This document shows, one piece after another, positions 28,298 through 37,542 of a stretch of 64,000 nucleotides of DNA. Source of the DNA: Saccharothrix syringae (lineage in GTDB: Bacteria > Actinomycetota > Actinomycetes > Mycobacteriales > Pseudonocardiaceae); assembly GCF_009498035.1 (NCBI RefSeq), contig NZ_CP034550.1, positions 9,734,001 through 9,798,000 of the forward strand, read 5' to 3'. The position numbers and the translations under genes were made by a program. Numbering within the stretch: position 1 is the stretch's first letter; the number at the start of each line of letters is the position of its first letter. The notes under the pieces are model-generated. The model worked only from the letters and a program-made list of their open reading frames with translations, did not search any database and had not been told where the DNA came from.

Positions 28298-28360
28298 GTC
28301 GTTCCTGCTCTCACTTCTCGCTTGGAGGAAAGGGGCTTGTGGGCCGCGGTTCCGGTTGGG

Positions 28361-29188
28361 TCAGCCGGCGAGGTCGCGGCGCAGTGCCGCCAGCCGACCC
28401 GCCACGCTGCCGTCGATGACCTCGTCGCCGATCTTGATCAGCAGGCCGCCGCGCAGCGCGGGGTCGACCTCGACGTGGAGGGCGATGGGTCGGGAGTAGA
28501 TCCTGGTCAGGGTGGCTTCGAGGCGCTCCTGCTGCGCCGCGTCCAGTTCAACCGCAGAACGGACGTGGGCGACGGATCGTTCCCGGCGCTTGGCCGCGAG
28601 CGCCGCGAGGTCGCCCAGGCCGTTGACGACGCCGCGGCCGCGCGGTGCGCGGACGAGCTGGTCCACCAGGGACTTGGTGGTGGCGTCGACCCTGCCCTCG
28701 ATGAGGCTGTCGACCAGCGCCACCTTGCCCGCCGGGTCGGCGCCCGGGTCGGACAGTGCCAGCTCCAGCTCGTGGTTGCCGGCGATGATGCGGCCGAGCC
28801 GGAACAGCTCGTCCTCGACCGCGTCGAGCCGGCCGGCGCGCTCCGCCCGCACCAGCAGCGTGGTGCGGGCCAGCGACTCGACGCCGTCCACCAGCTCGCG
28901 CGGGCTGGACCAGCGGGAGGTGACGACCAGCGCCAGCACCTGCAGCGTCGGGTCGGCGACCTTGCCGCCGAGCAGGCCGCGCAGCAGCTGCTCGCGCACC
29001 GCGGGGTCGGCGGCGTTGTCGGCCAGCGCGCGGCGCAGCGCGGGCTGGCCGGACAGCAGGCCGACGACCGCGAACAGCTCGTCGCCCAGCGTGCCCAGGG
29101 CAGCGCTGTCCTCGGTGGCGTCGACGACCTCCAGCAGCCGCAGTTCGGCGGCGGCCAGGGCGTCTCGGCTAGCGGCGTGCAGCGTCAT
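28361..29188 (-). CDS. atpH: ATP synthase delta subunit
   Basis: A 275-residue delta subunit, longer than the usual 180 residues, as in other actinobacteria, where delta has an N-terminal helical extension. The C-terminal signature [32 protein letters not shown] is clear. It joins the F1 head to the b-subunit stalk. ATG 29188 lies ten bases from the atpF stop, in the atp operon. Confidence 0.94.
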   Translation of the reverse strand: MTLHAASRDALAAAELRLLEVVDATEDSAALGTLGDELFAVVGLLSGQPALRRALADNAADPAVREQLLRGLLGGKVADPTLQVLALVVTSRWSSPRELVDGVESLARTTLLVRAERAGRLDAVEDELFRLGRIIAGNHELELALSDPGADPAGKVALVDSLIEGRVDATTKSLVDQLVRAPRGRGVVNGLGDLAALAAKRRERSVAHVRSAVELDAAQQERLEATLTRIYSRPIALHVEVDPALRGGLLIKIGDEVIDGSVAGRLAALRRDLAG

Positions 29189-29198
29189 CGGCGTTCCC

Positions 29199-29747
29199 TC
29201 ACTTGGTGGCCGGAGCCGACGCGCCGTCGAGCTCGGCCAGGAACCGGTCGACGGTGCCCCGGCGGCGCACCTCGTCCTCCAGCGACTCGCCGACGACCCG
29301 GTCCGCCAGGTCGACGGCCAGCTTGCCCAGCTCGCCCCGCAGCTCGGCGACGATCTGCGCGCGCTGCGTCTCCAGCTGGGTCTGGCCCTGCGCGACGATC
29401 CGCGCGGACTCCTCCTGGGCCTTGGCGCGCAGCTCGCTGATGATCTGCTCGCCCTCGATGCGGGCGTCGTCGCGGATGCGGGCCGCCTCGGCCCGCGCCT
29501 CCGCGAGCTGCGCCTTGTACTGCTCCAGCAGCTCCTGCGCGTGCGCCTGGGCCTGCTCGGCCTTCTCGATGCCACCCTCGATCTTGGCGGCACGCTCCGC
29601 GTACAACGTCTCGAAGCGCGGTGCGACGAACTTCTTCATGATGAAGAGCAGCAGCAGGAACGCGACGAGACCGAGGATGATCTCGGACGTGTGCGGGAGG
29701 ACCGGGTTGATGGCCTCGCCTTCCGCAGCCAGGATGAGGGTTTTCAT
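29199..29747 (-). CDS. atpF: ATP synthase Fo subunit b
   Basis: A 182-residue subunit with one membrane helix near the N-terminus (about 23-40, [21 protein letters not shown]) and then a long Ala/Glu/Gln/Arg coiled-coil (about 50-140) that forms the outer stalk. The end is Ala/Pro-rich. In the operon between atpE and atpH. Confidence 0.95.
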   Translation of the reverse strand: MKTLILAAEGEAINPVLPHTSEIILGLVAFLLLLFIMKKFVAPRFETLYAERAAKIEGGIEKAEQAQAHAQELLEQYKAQLAEARAEAARIRDDARIEGEQIISELRAKAQEESARIVAQGQTQLETQRAQIVAELRGELGKLAVDLADRVVGESLEDEVRRRGTVDRFLAELDGASAPATK

Positions 29748-29774
29748 CTGGGACTTCTCCTAGGCCGAAGAACG

Positions 29775-30044
<270 letters not shown>

Positions 30045-30093
30045 TCACTTCGGTCCGCGGAACAACCCGCGGATCGGAGGCTTGTGTTTTCTC

Positions 30094-30873
30094 TCAGTGC
30101 TCTTCGGCCAGCGCCGCGCCGATGTAGTTGGCGGACAGCAGCGCGAAGATGTATGCCTGCAGCACCATGATCAGCGCCTCCAGGAAAGTCAGCGCGATGG
30201 CGAACAGGAAGGCGATCGGCGCGACCACCACGGTGATGCCGCCGGCGAAGAGGAGGTACTCACCCGCCAAGGTGAACACCAAGAGGAGCAGGTGACCCGC
30301 GAACATGGCCGCGAAGACTCGGATCGCGAGCGTGAGCGGGTTCAGGATGAACTTCTGGAAGAACTCGATCGGGATCAGCAGGATGAGCACGAACCACGGC
30401 GCGCCGGGCGGCATGGTCTGGTGCTTCAGGTAGCCGAGGAAACCGTGGCGGCGGAACCCGACGAAGTGGTAGACCGGGTAGATCACCAGCAGCGAGACGG
30501 CGAGCGGGAACCCGATGTGCGACAGCGTGGGGAACTGGACGAACGGGATGATCCCGAACAGGTTGTTCACCAGCACGAAGCTGAAGACCGTGAGGATCAG
30601 CGGCACGAAGGGCTTGAAGTCCTTGCCGCCGATCTGCTCGCGGGCGATCGAGTTGCGGCCGAGGTCGTACGCCGACTCGGCGAGGAACTGGAACTTGCCC
30701 GGGACGAGCTTCAGGTTGCGGGTCGCGGCGATGAAGAACGCGCCGATGATCACGATCGACAGCACCAGCAGCACCATGGGCTTGGTGACGTCGCCGAAGA
30801 TCGCCGGCGGGAAGAAGTCCTTCGTGCCGGGAGCGACGAACTCATCGCCCGCGGCCAGCACCGTCATGGTCAC
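30094..30873 (-). CDS. atpB: ATP synthase Fo subunit a
   Basis: A 259-residue integral membrane subunit with five to six helices. The essential Arg lies in FILNPLTLAIRVFAAMFAGHLLL. It makes the proton half-channels beside the c-ring. GTG 30873 has an AAGGA site six bases away; ATG 30867 is possible. It is preceded by the atpI-like gene with a 151-bp gap that holds no gene. Confidence 0.95.
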   Translation of the reverse strand: MTMTVLAAGDEFVAPGTKDFFPPAIFGDVTKPMVLLVLSIVIIGAFFIAATRNLKLVPGKFQFLAESAYDLGRNSIAREQIGGKDFKPFVPLILTVFSFVLVNNLFGIIPFVQFPTLSHIGFPLAVSLLVIYPVYHFVGFRRHGFLGYLKHQTMPPGAPWFVLILLIPIEFFQKFILNPLTLAIRVFAAMFAGHLLLLVFTLAGEYLLFAGGITVVVAPIAFLFAIALTFLEALIMVLQAYIFALLSANYIGAALAEEH

Positions 30874-31024
30874 TGTGTTCCTTCCGGTTCTCCCGGCCGG
30901 CGTTCACTCCGCCGGGGGAATCGTCACGATCGGGACTTAACGTACCTTACGGATCGCAAGCGCCCGCGAGAGGCACCCCGTGAAGCCGGGTGTCCCGTCT
31001 GCGCGCACCGTACCAGCCGGTAGC

Positions 31025-31483
31025 TCAGGTGTTGCCGGGGGTCGGGATCACCATCTGACTGCGACTGCGCTTGGAAGCGCGCACCTCCATGAAGGTGGCG
31101 ACCACGATGGTCGCGGCCATGGTGAGCGCGAGGGCGTTGTCGTGCAGCTCCGGGAACCGGCGCACGACCAGCATCACCGCGATCAGCAGGACCAGCTTCC
31201 CGAGGAAGCCGCCGAACGCGGCGATCATGATGAACTGCAGCGGCAGCGCCGCGGTCTTGCGCATCACCAGCAGCGTCGCGACCGAGGACAGGCACGCCAC
31301 CGCACCGCCGATGAGGGCGCTGACCAGGCCGGGGACACCCGCCAGCACGGTCCACAGCACCGCGGCGGCGGCGACCGTGGCGAGGGTCGCCCACAGGGCG
31401 CCGCGGAACATCTCGCCCGCGAGGCGCTGCACGACGGTTTCGTGCGTCCACTCCTTGGTGGTCGCAGGTTCGTCCTGGCTCAT
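31025..31483 (-). CDS. AtpI-like protein upstream of ATP synthase
   Basis: A 152-residue protein with four hydrophobic segments (about 28-47, 52-68, 81-104, 117-133) and polar ends. Its position before atpB and its four-helix layout match the ATP synthase I/uncI group (Rv1303 in M. tuberculosis), which assist c-ring assembly; the sequence is poorly conserved, so the call leans on context. ATG 31483 has an AGGGG site. TACACT (minus strand, 31516-31511) about 30 bp upstream could be a -10 element. Confidence 0.78.
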   Translation of the reverse strand: MSQDEPATTKEWTHETVVQRLAGEMFRGALWATLATVAAAAVLWTVLAGVPGLVSALIGGAVACLSSVATLLVMRKTAALPLQFIMIAAFGGFLGKLVLLIAVMLVVRRFPELHDNALALTMAATIVVATFMEVRASKRSRSQMVIPTPGNT

Positions 31484-31928
31484 GTCACCCCTTCCCACTG
31501 GTCGGGACCGAGTGTAAAAGGAGAGTGATCCGAACCCCTCAATCGGGGGGTGGAGAAGCGCGCACTTGCCGAACTCCAACGCCCTCCGGGTGTCCCCCGG
31601 GTGTCTTCCAGGCCAACGACGGGTGAACGGTTCGCCCTTCCGGCCGAGGGGCGTGCGCCGACGTGCCGCCGCCGAGAGGGCTCCACGGGGCCGGCGTGCC
31701 GCTCGCGCACCGCCGGAGCAGTTCGCGCACGGCGAACTCCCCCGGTCCGGCGCGGGCCCGGGACCACCGGCCGGTCCGGGCACCGCTCGGCCTCCCGGGC
31801 GCCCGGCCCCGTCGCGGCCACCGCGGCGTCGACCGCGAGGCCGGTGCCGGACAACCCCCGATCAGGTGGAAGAAGTCCCCGATCGGGGGCGGCGGCCGGG
31901 CGGACGACCGGTCGGCCCCGCCCCCGCG
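31484..31928. other. Intergenic region before the atp operon
   Basis: About 445 bp without a supported gene. Long frames here are GC artefacts with no ribosome sites. It contains a 12-bp palindrome CCCCGATCGGGG at 31877-31888 and a partial copy CCCCCGATCA at 31854-31863, both just downstream of the wecA stop, which could act in wecA termination or atp operon control. I see no stronger signal. Confidence 0.5.
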
Positions 31929-33089
31929 TCAGGTCTTGCGCGCCTCGCGGAGCCTGGGCACCGCGGACACCAGCAGGGCCAGCAGCAGCCCGATGCCCAG
32001 GCACCACACCACGACCACCACGTCGAACAGGGTCAGCGCGACCGCGCCGAAGGCCAGCACGCCCGCCCACAGGTAGATCAGCAGCACGGCCCGCCGCTGG
32101 GAGTGGCCGATCTCCAGCAGCCGGTGGTGCAGGTGCATCTTGTCCGCGGAGAACGGGCTCTCGCCGCGCCGGGTGCGCCGCACCACGGCCATCAGCAGGT
32201 CCAGCATCGGCACGAACAGCACCGCGGCCACCACCACCAGCGGCGAGAGCAGGCCGAGCACGTCGGTCGCCCGCACCGACTCGTAGTTGATCTTGCCGGA
32301 GGCCGAGATGGTGGCCGCGGCGAGCATCAGGCCGATCAGCATCGACCCGGAGTCGCCCATGAAGATGCGCGCCGGGTTGAAGTTGTGCGGCAGGAAGCCC
32401 AGGCACGCGCCGGCGAGCGTGGCGGCGATCAGCGCGGGCGGGTAGGCGCCCACGTCACCGCCGTTGTTGCCCAGCAGGCCGATGGAGAACACGCAGGTGG
32501 CCGCGGCGGCGATGAGGCCGATGCCGGCGGCCAGGCCGTCCAGGCCGTCGACGAAGTTCATCGCGTTGACCATGGTCACGGCCAGCAGCACGCTCAGGAT
32601 CGCGCCCTGGTTCTGGTCCAGCGACAGCAGCGAGCCGGTGTTGCCGCCCGCGTCGCCCCACGGCACCCAGAACAGCATCCACTGGAGCCCGAACAGCACC
32701 AGGATGCCCGCCGAGCACACCTGGCCGGCCAGCTTCGTCAGCGAGTCGAGCTCGAACCGGTCGTCCAGCACGCCGACCAGGACGATGACGCCGCCGCCGA
32801 CGATGACCGCGTACGGGTCGTAGGAGAAGTCGAACGCCGACCGCAGCACGGGCAGCTGGTGGGCCAGCAGCATGCCGCCGAGCACACCCCCGTACATGGC
32901 CAGCCCGCCCATCCGGGGCATGGGCTTGACGTGCACGTCCCGCGACCGCGGGTAGGCGACCGCGCCGATCCGGAACGCCAGCGCGCGGACCAGGCCGACG
33001 AGCAGGAACGTCACGACGGCGGCGGTCAGCGCGACGAGCAGGTACTCCCGGACCGGGAGGACGTTGGACACGGCAGGAAACTGGCCCAC
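31929..33089 (-). CDS. wecA: Undecaprenyl/decaprenyl-phosphate N-acetylglucosaminyl-1-phosphate transferase (WecA/Rfe type)
   Basis: A 386-residue membrane enzyme with about 11 helices. Characteristic motifs are all present: RMGGLAMYGG, VGVLDDRFELD, NFVDGLDGLAAG, FMGDSGSM and the loop HLHHRLLEIGHS. It moves GlcNAc-1-phosphate from UDP-GlcNAc to the polyprenyl carrier, the first step of the arabinogalactan linker or other wall glycans. In mycobacteria the same gene (Rv1302) lies between the sua5-like gene and atpI, as here. Confidence 0.93.
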   Translation of the reverse strand: MGQFPAVSNVLPVREYLLVALTAAVVTFLLVGLVRALAFRIGAVAYPRSRDVHVKPMPRMGGLAMYGGVLGGMLLAHQLPVLRSAFDFSYDPYAVIVGGGVIVLVGVLDDRFELDSLTKLAGQVCSAGILVLFGLQWMLFWVPWGDAGGNTGSLLSLDQNQGAILSVLLAVTMVNAMNFVDGLDGLAAGIGLIAAAATCVFSIGLLGNNGGDVGAYPPALIAATLAGACLGFLPHNFNPARIFMGDSGSMLIGLMLAAATISASGKINYESVRATDVLGLLSPLVVVAAVLFVPMLDLLMAVVRRTRRGESPFSADKMHLHHRLLEIGHSQRRAVLLIYLWAGVLAFGAVALTLFDVVVVVWCLGIGLLLALLVSAVPRLREARKT

Positions 33090-33160
33090 GGCAGGCTAGC
33101 CCCTCGGGGACGGGGTGTCGGGCGGTGCGGGCACCACGCTACTCCGAACGGGAAGATCCA

Positions 33161-33811
33161 CTAGCGGGCGACCTCGACCTCGAAGCCCAGCACCTCGGAC
33201 ACCTCGGACAGCGGCACCGCGCCCTCGCGCAGCACCACCGGGTCCGGCCCGGTCAGGTCGACGATGGTGGAGGCGACGTTCTCGGCCGCCGTGCCGCCGT
33301 CGAGGTAGACCCCGACGTCCTCGCCGAGCTGGTCCCACGCCTCCTGCGCGGTGGACGCGGGCGGGAAGCCGGACTTGTTGGCGCTGGAGACGGCCATCGG
33401 GCCGACGTCGCGCAGCAGTTCGAGGGCGACCGGGTGCAGCGGCATCCTCAGCATCACCGTGCCGCGCGTGTGCCCGAGGTCCCAGGACAGCGACGGCGCG
33501 TGCTGGAGGACCAGGGACAGGCCGCCGGGCCAGAACGCCTCGATCAGCGCGCGCGCCTGCCGGGGCACGCTCAGCACCAGGCCGTCGACGGTGGTCCAGG
33601 AGCCGACCAGGACCGGTACGGGCAGGTCCGGCCCACGACCCTTGGCTTCCAGCAGGTGGCGGACGGCGGTCGCGTCGAAGGCGTCGCAGCCGATGCCGTA
33701 GACGGTGTCGGTGGGGAGGACCACGAGGCGCCCGGAGCGCACCGCGCCCGCGGCGGCGGCGAGGCCCGCGGCGCGGTCGTCCTGGACGCTGCAGTCGTAG
33801 ATCGTGCTCAC
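33161..33811 (-). CDS. Threonylcarbamoyladenosine tRNA synthesis protein (TsaC/Sua5)
   Basis: A 216-residue protein of the YrdC/Sua5 fold. The motif VLPTDTVYGIGCDA and the later VAVSSANKSGFPP mark the ATP and threonine site. It makes threonylcarbamoyl-AMP for the t6A modification of tRNAs reading ANN codons. It lacks the extra Sua5 C-terminal domain of some relatives. GTG 33811 is used. In other actinobacteria prmC is its direct upstream neighbour; here 3.7 kb of other genes lie between. Confidence 0.92.
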   Translation of the reverse strand: MSTIYDCSVQDDRAAGLAAAAGAVRSGRLVVLPTDTVYGIGCDAFDATAVRHLLEAKGRGPDLPVPVLVGSWTTVDGLVLSVPRQARALIEAFWPGGLSLVLQHAPSLSWDLGHTRGTVMLRMPLHPVALELLRDVGPMAVSSANKSGFPPASTAQEAWDQLGEDVGVYLDGGTAAENVASTIVDLTGPDPVVLREGAVPLSEVSEVLGFEVEVAR

Positions 33812-33854
33812 CCGGGAGATCCAAGCACAGTGCGGGTTCGCGCGGCGGCGGAGG

Positions 33855-34472
33855 TCAGCGACCGGGCCGCCGGAGCGGTCGCGCGGCGTCGACGGCCCAC
33901 TGCCGCCTGCGGTGCGCCAGGGTGGCCCCGAACACGAGCGCGGCGCCGACGGCCACGCCACCCGCGGTGACCGCGGCGCTGCCGACGGCTCCCCCGACGA
34001 ACGGCAGCACCAGCACCGCCAGCGCCACCACCGCCGCGCCGGGCACCGAGTCCGGCGCGACCCAGCGCCAGCGCTCCGCGCGGTCGAGGCGGTCGAGCAG
34101 GTCGTGGGCGAAGTCGACCAGGTCCGGTGCGGGCCGCAGGTCCAGGATCTCGCGCGCGATGGCCCGGCACTCCGCCAGCCCGGCGCGGTCGACGACCACC
34201 AGCGCCCCGTCCTCGTCGACGGCCCGCACCTCCGCGCTGCGGGCGGCCAGGGCCACGGCCAGGTGGTCGCGCGCCGCCGGCGGCGGGTGGTACCCGCGCA
34301 GCTCCCGGCGCAGCCGCTCCACCGCGGCCGCCGCCCGGCCCTCCACGAGCACGTCGGCCACCGCCGCCCGGGAGCGCATCGCGGCGTCGTCGGCCGGGTC
34401 GACCGGCCGGGCGAGGTGCGCGGCGAGCCTGGCGCGCAGCGCGGTCGGCTCGTCCGACCCGTTGACAACCAA
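33855..34472 (-). CDS. Hypothetical protein with C-terminal membrane helices
   Basis: A 205-residue protein not recognised. Residues 1-135 are soluble, Ala/Arg/Asp-rich and helical; residues 146-185 form two hydrophobic helices separated by Gly residues, followed by a basic tail. TTG 34472 is supported by a GGAGGGG site seven bases upstream; no ATG or GTG fits as well. It is divergent from the secreted protein gene at 34537 and ends 43 bp before sua5 starts, so may share its transcript. Confidence 0.6.
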   Translation of the reverse strand: MVVNGSDEPTALRARLAAHLARPVDPADDAAMRSRAAVADVLVEGRAAAAVERLRRELRGYHPPPAARDHLAVALAARSAEVRAVDEDGALVVVDRAGLAECRAIAREILDLRPAPDLVDFAHDLLDRLDRAERWRWVAPDSVPGAAVVALAVLVLPFVGGAVGSAAVTAGGVAVGAALVFGATLAHRRRQWAVDAARPLRRPGR

Positions 34473-34536
34473 CGCCGCCCCTCCGGTTTACTGCTGCGAG
34501 CTGGGAGGACCCAGGTTAGCCGCGGGGGAGGACGAG

Positions 34537-35217
34537 GTGGGCAGGCGTTCCGGTGGCGTCGGCGCCCTCCCGCTCGCGGCCGCGCTCACCGCCGCGTACG
34601 TGGTGGTGGCCGGCGGCGCGGGCGTGCTGGCCCTGCGCGCCGCCTCCGCTCCCCCGCCGGCGGCCACCACGACCACGACGCCGGGGCTGCCCGCCATCAC
34701 ACCGCCTTCGCCCGCTCCGGGTTCGCCGTCTCCTGCTCCGGGTTCGCCGTCGTCGGTCCCCACCCCGCCCACCACCGACCCCGCCGCCGCGCCACCGGGG
34801 TTCCGCACCTCCCGGGCACCGGGCGGCCTGGTGACGGTCGTGCCGGAGGGCTGGCCGGTGCGACCGGGCACGGTGGCCACCACGCTGGTCGCGGCCGACC
34901 CGGCGGACCCGCGGCGCGAGGTGCGGTTCGGCGGCGCGCCCGTGACCGACCCGGGCCGCACGCTGCTGGAGCGCATCACCGCGGCGGCGGTGGAGCGGGA
35001 GCGGGAACCCGGCCACGCGCGGCTGGGGCTGGGGGCCGCGGAGGTCCGCGGGTTCCCGGCGGTGCGCTGGGAGTTCGAGGAGGCGGGCGCGCGGACCGCG
35101 GTCGCCTACTGGGAGACCGGCGGGACCGAGTACGTGGTCTACGCCTCCGGCCCGGCCGGGGACTGGCCCGCGACCGGGGCGCTGCTCACCACGATGGTCG
35201 ACGCGGCCCGCCCCTGA
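34537..35217 (+). CDS. Membrane-anchored or secreted hypothetical protein with Pro/Ser linker
   Basis: A 226-residue protein. A hydrophobic helix at about 11-36 acts as anchor or signal, and a Thr then Pro/Ser/Ala/Gly linker (with a repeated SPAPGSP unit, about 40-85) leads to an extracellular domain (about 90-226) containing VTVVPEGWPV and PAVRWEFEE segments. This looks like the small LpqN/serine-threonine-kinase-accessory type surface domain, a weak visual match only. GTG 34537 has a GGGGGAGG site. It is divergent from the TTG-start gene. Confidence 0.65.
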   Translation: MGRRSGGVGALPLAAALTAAYVVVAGGAGVLALRAASAPPPAATTTTTPGLPAITPPSPAPGSPSPAPGSPSSVPTPPTTDPAAAPPGFRTSRAPGGLVTVVPEGWPVRPGTVATTLVAADPADPRREVRFGGAPVTDPGRTLLERITAAAVEREREPGHARLGLGAAEVRGFPAVRWEFEEAGARTAVAYWETGGTEYVVYASGPAGDWPATGALLTTMVDAARP

Positions 35218-35228
35218 CCGGAGCACCG

Positions 35229-35280
35229 GGTTCGCGCTTTCGCCCGCTTCGACCGGAATTCGGACCGGGCCGCGCGAACC
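35229..35280. terminator. Long-looped inverted repeat after the secreted-protein gene
   Basis: GGTTCGCGC (35229-35237) matches GCGCGAACC (35272-35280) perfectly, with a 34-base interval that includes a shorter CCGGAATTCGG hairpin. It is placed 12 bp after a stop codon and could be a terminator; no T-run is present. Confidence 0.3.
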
Positions 35281-35412
35281 GCCACTACTGTTCGCGCCAA
35301 CGGCCCGACCTCCCCATTCCACAAAAGCCACCCGGGTCGCCTGACCGGGGAGTTCTCGCTTTTCCCCGCTGAATTGGAATTCCTCCCGCACCCTTGAGCA
35401 CAGGGGGAACAC

Positions 35413-37062
35413 ATGACCAGTTCCGACCCGGAGAGGTCCCCGAGGGACGAATCGACCCGATACCTGTGCGCGGCCGCGCACCTCGACCGCGAGTTCGCCG
35501 ACGACGCCGTGCGCGAGTTCCTGTCGGTGCCGACGCGGGCGATCCCGCCCCTCCCCGGCATCGACGGCGCGGCGGTGCTGCGGGAGGCGGTGGCCGCCCG
35601 CTCGCGGCGCCGGTGGCGTGACGCCGTCGTGGGCGTGGTGGTGCTCGGCGTGCTGTCCCTGAGCTGGCTGGTGTTCCTCTGGTGGCTGGGGCTCGCGGGC
35701 GCGCTGTCGCTGGGACGGGTCGCCGAGGACCGGAAGGACGCGGAGGCGGTGGCCACCCGCCAAGGCGTGATCGTGGGGATCGTCACCGCCATCGTCATCG
35801 TCGCCATAAGTGGCATCGCGCTCGCCCTGTCCGCCCCGGAGGCGTTGGCGCGCCTGATCGACCTGCCGTGGGCCTGGTGGCACTCACCGGGCGGGTGGAC
35901 CGCCTTGGCGCTGCTCGTCGTCCTCGCGCTCGGCGTGCTGCTGCTGGACCGGTGGGCCGTGTGGAAGCTGACCACCACGAGCTTCAGCCGCGAGCACTTC
36001 CCCGGCCGCGAGGGCGAGGACCGGTGGGCGCGCGAGTGGCAGGTGAGGTCGCTGGGGGTGGCCGAGCACCAGTTCGCGCTGGACGACGTGCGCGAGGCGG
36101 AGGAGCCGGTGGGCGGGACGGACGTGGTCGTCTACCGCGGTTCCCTCCCGTTCGTGGGCGCGGGCGTCGCCTACGAGCCGTGGTCCATGGTGCTGTCGCT
36201 CGACCCGGCCGCCGAGGGCGGCGAGGTCGCCGAGGTGGACCTGGTCGAGCTGCACGAGGCGGTCACCCGCGAGCTCGTCGGGTTGGGCACCTCGGCGTCG
36301 CTGTCCCCCGGCCACCGGTTGAGCGGGCTGACCGCGTGCGACCGGGTGGTGGTCTCGGCCGCCGAGCTGGTGACGCGGATGGACGACCCGCGCGCCGCCG
36401 CCGTGCTGCCCGACCTCACCGAGCGCCCGGTGGAGGCGCTGCCCCCGGAGGTGGTGGCCGAGGTGGTGCGGCGGCCCGAGGAGTGGGTGCGCCACTTCCG
36501 CTGCTTCCGGCTGGAGACCTGGGACCGGGCGCTGGTGCTGACCTGGTACCTGCACCTGGGGCGCGACGACCGCCACCTGTACGTGGAGTGGACGCCGAAC
36601 GTGCTGCTGCCCGTGCGGGAGTCCTACCGCCGCATCGACCTGCCGTCCTCGGCCTGGCAGCCGGTCCTGGGCGCCCTGGGGCGGTGGGCGCGGCTGCCGG
36701 TCACCGCGCTCGGCCGGCTGCGGCACGCGGTCGCCCCGATCCCGGTCGACTGGTCGGACGACGAGCCCACCCAGGAGCGGTACGGCGCCGCGCGCACCCT
36801 GCGCGAGCTGGGGGCGGGCGACGAGCTGCGGGACTACTTCCAGCTGACGGACCTCGAACGCTACGCCAAGCTCGTCGACCGGCAGCTGCTGCGGTCGATC
36901 GGCCGCTTCCTGGAGGAGCGGGGCATCACCACCACCGAGTTCATGCGGCAGGCCACCCAGGTGGAGAACAGGCACGTGCACATCGAGGGCTCGGTGAGCG
37001 GCGCCGTCTTCATCGGCGACCGCAACAAGGTCGGGGTCGGCAACCGCGGGGAGAGGGGCTGA
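35413..37062 (+). CDS. Membrane protein with C-terminal amyloid-like (RHIM/BASS-like) motif
   Basis: A 549-residue protein of unknown function. Residues 1-70 are soluble (TRYLCAAAHLDREFADD...), then come membrane helices at about 71-100, 119-140 and 161-179, and a cytosolic-type domain at about 185-520 with many Trp, Arg and Asp residues. The last 27 residues hold a distinctive motif at 523-544 (I-x-G-S-x-S-G-A-V-F-x-G-D-x-N-K-V-x-V-G). The adjacent small gene begins with the same motif. The start ATG has an AGGGGGAA site. By comparison with known bacterial amyloid-signalling pairs, I infer a sensor or anchor that recruits the partner. Confidence 0.7.
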   Translation: MTSSDPERSPRDESTRYLCAAAHLDREFADDAVREFLSVPTRAIPPLPGIDGAAVLREAVAARSRRRWRDAVVGVVVLGVLSLSWLVFLWWLGLAGALSLGRVAEDRKDAEAVATRQGVIVGIVTAIVIVAISGIALALSAPEALARLIDLPWAWWHSPGGWTALALLVVLALGVLLLDRWAVWKLTTTSFSREHFPGREGEDRWAREWQVRSLGVAEHQFALDDVREAEEPVGGTDVVVYRGSLPFVGAGVAYEPWSMVLSLDPAAEGGEVAEVDLVELHEAVTRELVGLGTSASLSPGHRLSGLTACDRVVVSAAELVTRMDDPRAAAVLPDLTERPVEALPPEVVAEVVRRPEEWVRHFRCFRLETWDRALVLTWYLHLGRDDRHLYVEWTPNVLLPVRESYRRIDLPSSAWQPVLGALGRWARLPVTALGRLRHAVAPIPVDWSDDEPTQERYGAARTLRELGAGDELRDYFQLTDLERYAKLVDRQLLRSIGRFLEERGITTTEFMRQATQVENRHVHIEGSVSGAVFIGDRNKVGVGNRGERG

Positions 37063-37064
37063 GC

Positions 37065-37421
37065 GTGGGCATCACCATCGGCGGCGACGCGACGGGCGCG
37101 GTGTTCGAGGGCGACGACAACCGGGTGGAGGTCGGCGACATCACCGTGGGGGGACGGGTCGGGGCGGACCGGGTGGCCGAGGTCCGGGCGGCGTTGGCGG
37201 ACCTGCGGGCGGAGGTCGAGGCGGCGCCGGAGGGCACGCCGCGCAAGGAGTCGGCGCTGGACGCCGTCGACGACCTGGACGAGGAGCTGGCGCGGGAGCG
37301 GCCGCGCCCCGAGGAGGTGGCCAAGCGGACCGGGAGGCTGTCCGAGCGGGTCACGAGCGGCCTGGCCGCGGCGGCGGGCGTCGCGCTGCTGGTGGAGCGG
37401 CTGGGCAACCTGTTCGGTTGA
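37065..37421 (+). CDS. Small helical protein with N-terminal amyloid-like motif, partner of the preceding gene
   Basis: A 118-residue protein. Residues 4-25 carry I-x-G-D-x-T-G-A-V-F-x-G-D-x-N-R-V-x-V-G, identical at 12 of 22 positions with the C-terminal motif of the preceding protein. After a short Gly-rich link (26-33) the rest is helical and highly charged (EVRAALADLRAEVEAA..., about 35-95), ending in a hydrophobic amphipathic helix (about 98-118, GLAAAAGVALLVERLGNLFG). GTG 37065 has a GAGAGGGG site and starts two bases after the upstream stop, so the genes are coupled. Possible effector or adaptor; the family is not recognised with certainty. Confidence 0.7.
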   Translation: MGITIGGDATGAVFEGDDNRVEVGDITVGGRVGADRVAEVRAALADLRAEVEAAPEGTPRKESALDAVDDLDEELARERPRPEEVAKRTGRLSERVTSGLAAAAGVALLVERLGNLFG

Positions 37422-37445
37422 CCCACGCCTCACCGGCTCGTGCAC

Positions 37446-37516
37446 CCGGCAGGCGCGCACCTTCGGCCGGCACCCGATCTCCGGCAGGCGCGTGCCCTTC
37501 CACCGGCACCCCTCGG
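37446..37516. repeat. 35-bp-period imperfect duplication downstream of prmC
   Basis: The words CCGGCAGGCGCG at 37446 and again at 37481 are followed by similar CCGGCACCC segments, giving two 35-bp units in the gap between the convergent helical-protein gene and prmC. The gap (37422-37542) has no gene. Confidence 0.4.
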
Positions 37517-37542
37517 CCGGCGCGTCCCCCGCCGACCCGCGC

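Noticed and set aside
31539..31730. A 63-residue minus-strand frame before atpI
   Set aside because: No ribosome site, no hydrophobic or conserved segment, and competing open frames in the same interval.
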